DNA of 64,000 nucleotides, taken from contig NZ_CP107903.1 of NCBI RefSeq assembly GCF_036013955.1, forward strand, positions 6,758,001-6,822,000. The letters are read 5' to 3'. The position numbers and the translations under genes were made by a program. Position 1 is the first letter of the stretch; every line of letters starts with the position of its first letter. A model generated the notes under the pieces. That model saw only the letters and a list, made by a program, of their open reading frames with translations, was not told the origin of the DNA and did no database searches. The DNA comes from Streptomyces sp. NBC_00459. GTDB taxonomy: Bacteria; Actinomycetota; Actinomycetes; Streptomycetales; Streptomycetaceae. Positions 14,833-22,331 of the stretch are shown here, piece after piece.

Positions 14833-16213
14833 CCGCACCCCTTCCGAAGAACGTTGCTGCCCTGCTCACCAAGGCAGCAGAGCCGGAGTTCGCGGCCTGG
14901 CGGCGCAACATCGTCAGCCTCGCCGGCTGCACCAACCCGATCCACCTGGTTGGCGGGGCAACGGTCGTCGACACGACCACGGGCGAGGCCCTGTACTCGT
15001 ACGCGTCGGACGTCTACGGCGGTCGACTCCTGACCGCTTGCGGCAACCGACGGTCGACGGTCTGCCCGTCCTGCTCCCGCCTCTACCGGGCCGACACCTA
15101 TCAACTGATCCGGGCCGGGCTGGTCGGAGGCAAGAACGTCACGGAGTCGGTGAGTGGGCACCCCCGGGTGTTCGCCACCCTCACCGCTCCCGGCTTCGGC
15201 CCGGTTCACACCCGTCGTGAGCGTGCGGGGCGGGTACGGGCATGCCGTCCCCGGAGGGCGGGGGAGTGCTGCCCGCATGGCTCGCCCGTCGGATGCCATG
15301 AGCGACACACGGAGGGCGAGCCCCGACTCGGCGAGCCCCTGTGCCCGCGCTGCTACGACTATGCCGGGGCTGTCCTCTGGCAGGCGTACGCCGGTCAGCT
15401 CTGGCACCGGTTCGCGCTGGAGCTGCGCCGCGAGGTTGCACGGCGGTCCGGGTTGTCCCGTACCGAATTCGGGGACGTGGCCCGGTTGTCGTACGCGAAG
15501 GTGGCCGAGTCCAGCGGCGGGGCCTGGTCCACTTCCATGCCGTGATCCGTGTCGACTTCCATGCCGTGATCCGTGTCGACGGACCGGACGGACCGGCCTC
15601 GACTCCGCCCGGTTGGGCGACAACGGCTCTGCTGACGGATGCGGTACCGGCGGTTGTCGGTCGCGTACGGCTCGTCGCTCCTGGCGCGGATGTCGTCGGT
15701 ACTCGATTGCTCCGCTTTGGCGAACAGGTCGACGTGCGGCCCATCGAGGCGTTCGGGGCGGGGGAGCGGCTGACCTCCGCGGCTGTCGCGGGCTACATCG
15801 CGAAGTACGCCACCAAGGGTGCCGAGTCAGCCGGCGCGGTCGACGGTCGGATCCGCCAGGCGCGAGAGCTGGTCATGCTGCCGGTACGGGCCCATGTCCT
15901 CCGCATGATCAGTACGTGCTGGTGGCTCGGTGGTCTCCCCGCATTCGAACCGCTCGGATTGCGGCGCTGGGCGCACATGCTCGGCTACGGCGGCCACTTC
16001 TCCACCAAGTCACGGCGCTATTCGACGACGCTGACCGCGCTCCGTGAAGCTCGTGCCGAACACCGTGCGGAAGAGCAGCGAACTGCTCTCGGCATCGGCA
16101 AGCGGTCGACGATCACGGTTGGGCAGTGGCGCTATGCCGGGCGCGGCTACTCACCGGAGGCGGCGCTCTTGGCTGCCTCCGTGCGGGAAGCCGGTGGTCG
16201 TCATGGCGCGTGA
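14829..16213 (+). pseudogene. Rolling-circle replication initiator RepSA-like, frameshifted
   Basis: The first part (14829-15545) encodes MTAPLPKNVAALLTKAAEPE, a cysteine-rich section (VCPSCSRLYRADTY) and PLCPRCYDYAGAVLW, ending at a premature stop. The remainder is in another frame: LVHFHAVIRVD (HUH-type motif), YIAKYATKGAES with the candidate nicking tyrosine, and RWAHMLGYGGHFSTKSRRYS. The frame is restored if one T is added after 15510 (GAGT-CCAG to GAGTTCCAG gives the expected EFQRRGLVHFHAV). In addition a 24-bp tandem duplication at 15531-15578 repeats FHAVIRVD. Either lesion lies at the catalytic motif. A sequencing error could explain the deletion but not easily the duplication. Confidence 0.85.
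15531..15578. repeat. 24-bp tandem duplication in rep
   Basis: ACTTCCATGCCGTGATCCGT plus GTCG occurs twice in direct succession (15531-15554, 15555-15578). It is in frame, adding eight residues next to the HUH motif. Confidence 0.95.
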
Positions 16214-16604
16214 GGAGGCGGCCGATCTGCTCACCGTGCGGCAGGTGCTTGAAGAACTGGGCGGGATCTCCCGACGCACCTTCTACCGCTGGCGGGAGCT
16301 GCGCATCGCGCCCGCCTGCATCCGTCTGCCGAACGGTGAGTTACGGGTCCGCCGTGACGTGCTCAACGACTGGTTGGCGGAGCGTGCGAGGGGGCCGCGT
16401 CGTGAAGTCGTACAAGGTCGTCATCTGGAAGCTCAGCATCAACCGCTCCGCGAAGAAACCGACGTACCTCGTCCGCTGGTCCGTGGGCGGCGAGCCGTTC
16501 CACGAGTCGCACAAGACGAAGGCGCTCGCGGATCGCTTCCGGGCCAAGCTGCTCCGAGCTGCCGACAAGGGCGAACCGTTCGACACAGTGACCGGTCTGC
16601 CTGA
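16203..16604 (+). CDS. xis: Excisionase Xis (MerR-like helix-turn-helix), possibly read-through
   Basis: From ATG 16203, MAREEAADLLTVRQVLEELG, then ISRRTFYRWRELRIAPACIR and LPNGELRVRRDVLNDWLAER form a typical AICE excisionase of about 65 residues. It is a winged helix of the MerR/AlpA kind that directs the integrase towards excision. The frame then runs on through the integrase start to 16604 with no similarity to the family. One extra G in the GGGGG run at about 16390 would create a TGA overlapping the integrase GTG, the usual arrangement. I therefore suspect a small frameshift at the 3' end, but the functional domain is intact. It overlaps the rep 3' end by a few bases. Confidence 0.75.
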   Translation: MAREEAADLLTVRQVLEELGGISRRTFYRWRELRIAPACIRLPNGELRVRRDVLNDWLAERARGPRREVVQGRHLEAQHQPLREETDVPRPLVRGRRAVPRVAQDEGARGSLPGQAAPSCRQGRTVRHSDRSA

Positions 16605-17790
16605 CTCGCTCCGCGGAGGGAATGCGGCGCTGTCGTTCCTCGACCTGGCGGTGAAGTACGTGGGAGCGCGTTGGGCGGAAGCGTCGGCGAGGCAACGGGA
16701 CAGCATGACCGATGCTCTGGCAACGGTTGTTCCCCTCCTCGTCAAGCCGGGGAGGGGGCGGCCCACTCCCGAGGTGCTGCGGCGGGCGCTGCGCTCGTAC
16801 GTCCTGCCGGTTTCCCGCCGGGAGCGAGAGCGGCCGGACGAGATCGCGGCGGCCGTGCGGTGGATCGAGAAGGCCTCGCTCCCTGTGGGGGAGTTGCAGG
16901 AGATCGCCCGAGTGCATGAGCTGATCGACGGGTTGGGTCGCAGGCTGGACGGCAAGCCTGCGGCGACGCAGACGTATCGCCGACGCAGGGCGGTTGTCTT
17001 CAACGCCCTTGAATACGCAGTGGAGTTGGAGCACCTGCAGTCCAACCCGCTGAGCCGGGTGCGGCGTAAACGGGGCAAGTGTGCGGTGCAGGAGGTCGAC
17101 CGTCGAGTGGTGGTCAATCCGCGGCAGGCTCGGGAACTGCTGACCGCCCTCACTTACGTCGGCGGATACGAGCGCGCGAGTGGCCGACGACTGAAGGCGT
17201 TCTTCGGCTGTCTGTACTACGCGGCCTTGCGGCCAGGCGAGGCGCTGGGACTCCGCCGCTCCGACTGCAGCCTTCCGGCGTCCGGCTGGGGGCGGTTTGA
17301 GCTGGCGGAGACCCGTCCTACGGCAGGGAAGGCATGGACGGACTCCGGGGATGCGCACGATCGGCGCGGCCTGAAGCAACGGGCCAGCGGCGAAGTGCGC
17401 ATCGTGCCGATTCCGCCTCCACTGGTGCGAATGCTCCGCGAGCACTTGAAGGAGTTCGGTACGGCGAAGGACGGGCGGCTGTTCTCCAGCGAGCGGGGCA
17501 ACGTGATCGCGGCCTCGTCGTACTCACGAGCGTGGAAACAGGTTCGGGAACTGGCACTCGTACCGCATCAGGTGTCGTCGGTCCTGGCCTTCCGGCCGTA
17601 CGACCTTCGGCACGCTGGCGTCTCCCAGTGGCTGAACTCTGGGGTACCTGCCCCAGAGGTGGCGGCCCGTGCCGGCCACTCGGTGGACGTGCTCCTGAAG
17701 ATCTACGCGAAGTGCATCGACGGCCAGGAGCAGGAAATGAACGACCGGATCCTGAAGGGTCTGGGAGAGGGGAATGACACCGAGAGCTGA
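16402..17790 (+). CDS. int: Tyrosine site-specific integrase of the AICE
   Basis: A 462-residue recombinase that integrates and excises the element. Start GTG 16402 (VKSYKVVIWKLSIN) lies where the xis domain ends. The N-terminal arm-binding and SAM-like core-binding domains cover about residues 1-230. The catalytic domain shows R277 (ALRPGEALGL), Y400-D-L-R403 (the usual HxxR, with Tyr in place of the first His), H426 in ARAGHS, and nucleophile Y435 in LLKIYAKC. Length fits pSAM2-type integrases. A terminator follows 26 bp downstream. Intact. Confidence 0.93.
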   Translation: MKSYKVVIWKLSINRSAKKPTYLVRWSVGGEPFHESHKTKALADRFRAKLLRAADKGEPFDTVTGLPDSLRGGNAALSFLDLAVKYVGARWAEASARQRDSMTDALATVVPLLVKPGRGRPTPEVLRRALRSYVLPVSRRERERPDEIAAAVRWIEKASLPVGELQEIARVHELIDGLGRRLDGKPAATQTYRRRRAVVFNALEYAVELEHLQSNPLSRVRRKRGKCAVQEVDRRVVVNPRQARELLTALTYVGGYERASGRRLKAFFGCLYYAALRPGEALGLRRSDCSLPASGWGRFELAETRPTAGKAWTDSGDAHDRRGLKQRASGEVRIVPIPPPLVRMLREHLKEFGTAKDGRLFSSERGNVIAASSYSRAWKQVRELALVPHQVSSVLAFRPYDLRHAGVSQWLNSGVPAPEVAARAGHSVDVLLKIYAKCIDGQEQEMNDRILKGLGEGNDTES

Positions 17791-17816
17791 AACGTCCACG
17801 TGACCGACAAGCTGAG

Positions 17817-17841
17817 AGCCCCGGAGCGATCCGGGGCTTTT
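17817..17841 (+). terminator. Terminator after int
   Basis: AGCCCCGGA-GCGA-TCCGGGGCT followed by TTT: a 9-bp perfect stem with a 4-nt loop, 26 bp after the integrase stop. Confidence 0.85.
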
Positions 17842-17899
17842 GGCTTTCTCGCTCTGACTGCGATCGGCAGGTGGCTGGCCTTTTGGGCGCCAGCAAATA

Positions 17900-18466
17900 T
17901 CATCCGTCGCCAGGTAGGTCTGCCCCCATGGCAGCGCGAGCGCGATCCAGAAAGTCTTGGTGTGCTCGTCGGCAACGGTCCGAGTGCGTCTCCCACTCGT
18001 CTTCACGAAGCTCCAAGAGAACGTCACGGCTGCCAAGGTGCGCAGCGATGGCCGCCACCTGATCCAACGAGTGCACCTGGTCAAGAGCACTACGGACGGC
18101 TGCCTCCGCTGCTATCGCTACGCTCTTGGGGCCCTCCAGCGCGATCAGGTTCGACCTCTCTCGCAGTTGCCAAGTGGTGTCTCGGAACTGTCCGATGATT
18201 GCGTTTCCTTCGGACGGGGCGGGGGCTGACCAGGCAGCGGCCAGTTTGCGATTCAGGCTGTCAAGCTCGTTGAGGAACTGCATGTATGCCTCACGGCGGA
18301 GCTCACGCCGTCGTGACCCTCGTTGCTCGCTGCGATCTTGTTGCGCCTGCCTCTCCTGCGAGTCCAGTTGCCTGCCCGTTGTCCTGGCGGCAATGAACGC
18401 TGCGAGGGCGCCTCCCAGCAGGGTGGATGAGGCAGTGATCAGCGCAACCGCAATGGTGTCCTCCAT
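17900..18466 (-). CDS. Membrane-anchored coiled-coil hypothetical protein
   Basis: A 188-residue protein starting MEDTIAVALITASSTLLGGA, an N-terminal membrane anchor of about 24 residues. It continues as a highly charged helix (RQLDSQERQAQQDRSEQRGS, RRRELRREAYMQFLNELDSL) and a helical domain to the end. Proteins with this anchor plus coiled coil are common cargo near integrases in streptomycetes, with no known function. It is transcribed towards the integrase and lies between int and the tRNA. Confidence 0.65.
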   Translation of the reverse strand: MEDTIAVALITASSTLLGGALAAFIAARTTGRQLDSQERQAQQDRSEQRGSRRRELRREAYMQFLNELDSLNRKLAAAWSAPAPSEGNAIIGQFRDTTWQLRERSNLIALEGPKSVAIAAEAAVRSALDQVHSLDQVAAIAAHLGSRDVLLELREDEWETHSDRCRRAHQDFLDRARAAMGADLPGDG

Positions 18467-18669
18467 GTGGGGCTAGTCTGCACTGCGCCGGACACGGGGA
18501 GGCCACAGCAGTGCATGCCGCGGCGCAGTTCGCGGACAGAATGGGAGTGCTGCAAGATGACCTGGAAACCGACTTTGACCTGCAGTGCACACCCTTAAGA
18601 TCATTACGTCACCATTACGTGATCACTGGCAAACAGCTGCCTTCGGCGGCATCCGCCTGCACACACGCG

Positions 18670-18709
18670 AAGACCCCGTCCTCAGCTACTGCGCTGATGG
18701 CGGGGTCTT
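18670..18709 (-). terminator. Inverted repeat downstream of tRNA-Arg
   Basis: AAGACCCCG (18670-18678) pairs with CGGGGTCTT (18701-18709). It lies just past the 3' end of the minus-strand tRNA and may terminate its transcription. The surrounding stretch 18467-18727 has no gene. Confidence 0.6.
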
Positions 18710-18727
18710 TAGGCACCTTCTACAAGG

Positions 18728-18799
18728 TGCCCCCGGCAGGATTCGAACCTGCGCACACGGCTCCGGAGGCCGTTGCTCTATCCCCTGAGCTACGGGGGC
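18728..18799 (-). tRNA. tRNA-Arg (anticodon CCG)
   Basis: Read on the minus strand, the acceptor arm GCCCCCG pairs with CGGGGGC and discriminator A follows. The anticodon arm is ACGGC-CTCCGGA-GCCGT with anticodon CCG at 18764-18766, and the T arm contains GTTCGAATC. CCA is not encoded. The 3' half is the probable attachment site of the neighbouring integrative element. Confidence 0.95.
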
Positions 18800-18962
18800 G
18801 TGTCTGGCGCGTTGCGCGGCGACGAGTAGAACCCTACCAGCTCGTTCGGGGTGATCAGGAACGGGTTTTGGAGGTCGTGGCGGACCTGGTCGGCGTTCGA
18901 TCGGGCCGGTGGAAGTGGCGAAAAGCCGGACGCGGTGGCCGGTCTCGACCTACCCTCGAGTT

Positions 18963-19445
18963 GTGCCAGGCGTGTCCGGCCGGGTGCTTGTTGTGGACGA
19001 CAACAAGGTCATCCGGCAGCTGATCAGGGTCAACCTCGAACTGGAGGGTTTCGAGGTCGTGACCGCGGCTGATGGTGCCGAGTGTCTGGATGTCATTCAT
19101 CAGGTGTGCCCCGATGTCGTCACCCTCGACGTCGCGATGCCCCGCCTCGACGGTCTGCGTACCGCCGCCCGGCTGCGGGCCGATCCCCGGACGCGTGACC
19201 TGCCCCTCGCGATCATCAGCGCCTGCACGCAGTACGAGGTCGAGGCCGGACTTGAGGTCGGCGTCGACGCGTTTCTCGCCAAGCCCTTTGATCCCTCCGA
19301 ACTCATCAGCCTTGTACGGCAGTTGGCCGAGCGCGGGCGGGACGACGCCTCGTTCGGGAGCGCGCTCGGACCGTCGCTGGGCCCCATCGGTTCCCTCGGC
19401 GCCCCCACCGAGGCCGAGCGAGCCGGCCGAGGCGCCGTCGGCTGA
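18963..19445 (+). CDS. Stand-alone receiver-domain response regulator
   Basis: From GTG 18963 the protein has about 160 residues: VSGRVLVVDDNKVIRQLIRV with the acidic pair, phospho-acceptor Asp in VTLDVAMPRLDG, the conserved Ser of LAIISA and Lys of AKPF. It is a full CheY-like receiver without an output domain; the last 35 residues are Gly/Pro/Ala-rich tail. In streptomycetes this gene sits next to the same tRNA-Arg (SCO5351 as I recall). The partner kinase and output are not evident. An earlier in-frame start at 18909 is possible. Confidence 0.8.
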   Translation: MPGVSGRVLVVDDNKVIRQLIRVNLELEGFEVVTAADGAECLDVIHQVCPDVVTLDVAMPRLDGLRTAARLRADPRTRDLPLAIISACTQYEVEAGLEVGVDAFLAKPFDPSELISLVRQLAERGRDDASFGSALGPSLGPIGSLGAPTEAERAGRGAVG

Positions 19446-19455
19446 CCCGGCCACG

Positions 19456-19560
19456 CGCCGCCGGAACCCGGCGTGGCTTCGCCGAACTCGGTCACCTCTC
19501 CGCCGGAACCTGGGCGCTTCTCCGCCCGAACCCGGCATTACGTCGCCGGAACCCCGGCAC
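19456..19560. repeat. Degenerate repeats of about 21 bp
   Basis: Five imperfect units built around CGCCGGAACCCGG recur with a period of 20-22 bp (GAAC at 19464, 19484, 19506, 19528, 19549) in the C-rich gap between the response regulator and nrtL. Confidence 0.5.
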
Positions 19561-19695
19561 CGCACCCCTGGCTCCCGTACCCCCCGCTCCCCTTCCCCGC
19601 ACCCTCCCCATTCACGTCCGCGCCCTCCGTCCACATACCGGACCCACCTCAAACCCATTCGCCTACCCACCCCCCTCCTCCCATACGCTTGTCCC

Positions 19696-20748
19696 GTGAC
19701 CCCCGTCGAGCTCTCCCGTACCGTGCTGTGCGCGGTACGTCGTGCCGTCGACGCGGGAGAGCTGAGCGTCGCCGTTCCCGCACGCGCCGTTGTCGCCGCT
19801 CCCGGTCCCGGTGGTTCCGGGGACTACGCCACGAACATCGCGCTGCAGCTGGCCAGGCCCGCCGGTCGCACCCCCCGCTACGTCGCCGAAGTCCTGCGCG
19901 AGCAGATCAGTGCCGCCCCCGGCGTCCGTGGCGTCGAGATCACCGGGCCCGGATTCCTCAACATCAGCCTCGACAGTGCCGCCCCCGCAGCCCTCGTACG
20001 CGAGATCCGCGCCCAGGGCCTGCGCTACGGACACAGCGAGGCCCTCGCCGGTCAGGTGCTGTCGGTGCGGCTGCCCGTCGCGTACGAACCCCGGGCCGAA
20101 GTCGTCGCCGACGCGCTCGCACGCATCGTCGCCACCCAGGGCGCCCGCGTCCACCTCCACCGCGGCACCGGTGAACAGGGCGAGCAGGATGGACGGCATG
20201 AACGGCATGGACGGGGTGAACATGGCGTCGAGACCCTCGACCTCCGCACCCTCCCTCCGGCGTCCGGCGACCCCACCCCCCTCGGGCCCGACGCCGCCCG
20301 GTGGGCCCTCCTTCATCCCGCGCCGCACGACCGGCCCCGTATCGGCGCCGAGCATCTGGTCCAGCGGGAGAGCAACCCCCTCTTCCGGGTGCGTTACGCC
20401 CACACCCGCACCCGCGCCGTCGGCCGTAACGCCGCCGACCTCGGCTTCACCGCGCACGCCGGTGATCTCATCGACGTAGCCGACGTACCGACGCCTCTTC
20501 TCCTCGCCCTCGCCGACCACCCCCGCCTCCTCCTCGGCGCCGCCACCCACCGCGCCCCGGACCGGCTCGCCCGGCATCTCGTCACCCTTGCCGATGCCAC
20601 GCTCGCCTTCCTTCCCACCGTGCTGCCGCTCGGCGACGAGAAACCCTCGGCCGCCCACCGGGCCCGGCTCGCGCTCGCCGAAGCCGCCGGGACGGTGCTG
20701 GCCGGCGGCCTGTCCCTGCTCGGCATCGACGCACCCGAGTACCTCTGA
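19696..20748 (+). CDS. nrtL: ArgS-related anticodon-binding protein NrtL
   Basis: A 350-residue protein from GTG 19696. The N-terminal part (about 1-110) matches the additional domain of arginyl-tRNA synthetase (GDYATNIALQLARPAGRTPR, EITGPGFLNISLD). The C-terminal part (about 230-350) is a DALR anticodon-binding domain (ADHPRLLLGAATHRAPDRLA). The HIGH/KMSK catalytic core is absent, so it cannot charge tRNA; it may bind tRNA-Arg or related RNA. A hydrophilic linker holds GEQDGRHERHGRGEHGVE, encoded by short DNA repeats. It lies 42 bp before lysA and is probably co-transcribed with it. Confidence 0.85.
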   Translation: MTPVELSRTVLCAVRRAVDAGELSVAVPARAVVAAPGPGGSGDYATNIALQLARPAGRTPRYVAEVLREQISAAPGVRGVEITGPGFLNISLDSAAPAALVREIRAQGLRYGHSEALAGQVLSVRLPVAYEPRAEVVADALARIVATQGARVHLHRGTGEQGEQDGRHERHGRGEHGVETLDLRTLPPASGDPTPLGPDAARWALLHPAPHDRPRIGAEHLVQRESNPLFRVRYAHTRTRAVGRNAADLGFTAHAGDLIDVADVPTPLLLALADHPRLLLGAATHRAPDRLARHLVTLADATLAFLPTVLPLGDEKPSAAHRARLALAEAAGTVLAGGLSLLGIDAPEYL

Positions 20749-20790
20749 ATGCCTCAATACCTCTGACACCACCGAGGAAGCCGCACAGTC

Positions 20791-22182
20791 ATGAGCCGTT
20801 CCGCACACCCCGCCGGGCCCCGTCACGCCGACGTGCTGCCCGAGGGCCACCCCTCCGCGCCGCCCGCCGACCTCAACCACCTGGACCGGAAGGTCTGGGC
20901 GTCGACCGTCACCCGTACGCCCGACGGTGTCGTCAGTGTCGGAGGGATCGAGGTCACCCGGCTCGCCGAGGAGTTCGGCACCCCCGCCTATCTCATCGAC
21001 GAAGTCGACTTCCGTGAGCGGGCCCGGGCGTGGCGTACCGCCTTCGGGGCCGACGCCGACGTCTTCTACGCGGGCAAGGCGTTTCTCTCGCGTGCCGTCG
21101 TGCGGTGGCTGCACGAGGAAGGGCTCAACCTCGATGTCTGCTCCGGGGGGGAGCTGGCCACCGCCCTCTCCGCCGGCATGCCCGCCGATCGCATCGCCTT
21201 CCACGGCAACAACAAGTCCGTCGATGAGATCGAGACCGCCATCCGCGCCGGGGTCGGGCGGATCGTACTCGACTCCTTCCAGGAGATCGTGCGCGTCGCG
21301 CACGTCGCGCAGTCCCTCGGCAAGCGGCAGCGCGTGCAGATCCGTATCACCGTGGGTGTGGAAGCACATACGCACGAGTTCATCGCCACCGCCCACGAAG
21401 ACCAGAAGTTCGGGATTCCGCTCGCCGGTGGGCAGGCCGCCGAGGCCGTGCGGCGGGCGCTGCAGCTCGATGGGCTCGAGCTCATCGGTATTCACTCGCA
21501 CATCGGGTCGCAGATCTTCGACATGTCCGGGTTCGAGGTCGCCGCGCACCGTGTTGTCGGGCTGCTCAAGGACATTCGTGACGAGCACGGGGTCGAGCTG
21601 CCCGAGATCGACCTCGGGGGTGGGCTCGGTATCGCCTACACCAGCGACGACGACCCCCGCGAGCCGCACGAGATCGCCAAGGCGCTCAACGAGATCGTGA
21701 GCCGGGAGTGCGAGGGCGCGAAGCTGCGCACCCCTCGTATCTCCGTCGAGCCCGGGCGTGCCATTGTCGGGCCCACCGCCTTCACCCTCTACGAGGTCGG
21801 CACCATCAAGCCCCTCGAAGGGCTGCGTACGTATGTCTCCGTCGACGGCGGGATGTCCGACAACATCCGGACCGCGCTGTACGACGCCGAGTACAGCGTC
21901 GCTCTCGTCTCCCGGACCTCCGAGGCCGCGCCCATGCTCGTGCGGGTCGTCGGCAAGCACTGCGAGAGCGGGGACATCGTCGTCAAGGACGCCTTCCTGC
22001 CCGCAGACCTGGCGCCGGGTGACCTCATCGCGGTGCCGGCGACCGGTGCGTACTGCCGGTCCATGGCCAGTAACTACAACCACGCCCTGCGCCCGCCCGT
22101 CGTCGCCGTGCGCGAGGGGGAGGCCCGCGTGATCGTTCGACGGGAGACCGAGGAGGATCTGCTCCGTCTCGACGTGGGGTGA
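20791..22182 (+). CDS. lysA: Diaminopimelate decarboxylase
   Basis: A PLP enzyme of 463 residues converting meso-diaminopimelate to L-lysine. The fold-III alanine-racemase-like barrel carries the PLP lysine K96 (DVFYAGKAFLSRA), HGNNKS, HSHIGSQIF and the EPGRAIVGP phosphate-binding segment. The C-terminal beta domain has the YCRSMASNYNHALRP substrate-binding stretch. It is the first gene of the aspartate-family cluster and is followed by a terminator hairpin before hom. Confidence 0.97.
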   Translation: MSRSAHPAGPRHADVLPEGHPSAPPADLNHLDRKVWASTVTRTPDGVVSVGGIEVTRLAEEFGTPAYLIDEVDFRERARAWRTAFGADADVFYAGKAFLSRAVVRWLHEEGLNLDVCSGGELATALSAGMPADRIAFHGNNKSVDEIETAIRAGVGRIVLDSFQEIVRVAHVAQSLGKRQRVQIRITVGVEAHTHEFIATAHEDQKFGIPLAGGQAAEAVRRALQLDGLELIGIHSHIGSQIFDMSGFEVAAHRVVGLLKDIRDEHGVELPEIDLGGGLGIAYTSDDDPREPHEIAKALNEIVSRECEGAKLRTPRISVEPGRAIVGPTAFTLYEVGTIKPLEGLRTYVSVDGGMSDNIRTALYDAEYSVALVSRTSEAAPMLVRVVGKHCESGDIVVKDAFLPADLAPGDLIAVPATGAYCRSMASNYNHALRPPVVAVREGEARVIVRRETEEDLLRLDVG

Positions 22183-22199
22183 CGGCAGAATCACAGGAG

Positions 22200-22228
22200 G
22201 CGGCGGAAGATCTCCTGTCTTCCGCCGC
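22200..22228 (+). terminator. Terminator after lysA
   Basis: GCGGCGGAAGA (22200-22210) and TCTTCCGCCGC (22218-22228) form a perfect 11-bp stem with a 7-nt loop, 18 bp past the lysA stop. Confidence 0.85.
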
Positions 22229-22331
22229 TCGGAAAACGAAATAGACATCTCACGATCCGGACGATTGGTAGAAACTTCAGTCCGGTGAGTGAGACTTATC
22301 AACCGAAGACGGTATGAGGAAACGAGGTCGG

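Larger units (their letters stand above)
11320..18799. mobile_element. Actinomycete integrative and conjugative element (core), at tRNA-Arg
   Basis: Gene order gntR (minus), then regulatory gene, ftsK/traSA, spd-like gene, three small genes, rep, xis, int (all plus), then a cargo gene and tRNA-Arg, is the standard pSAM2/AICE module set. The tRNA 3' end faces the integrase, as expected for attR inside the tRNA. I did not find a second copy of the tRNA 3' end in the window, so attL lies left of position 1 or has diverged. The element may therefore include everything from position 1. As I recall, S. coelicolor carries an AICE integrase gene (SCO5349) at the same locus. The broken rep suggests it is immobilised. 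Confidence 0.8.

Noticed and set aside
19663..22302. Long minus-strand frame (879 codons) opposite nrtL and lysA
   Set aside because: It is the antisense shadow of two well-recognised GC-rich genes and shows no protein family.
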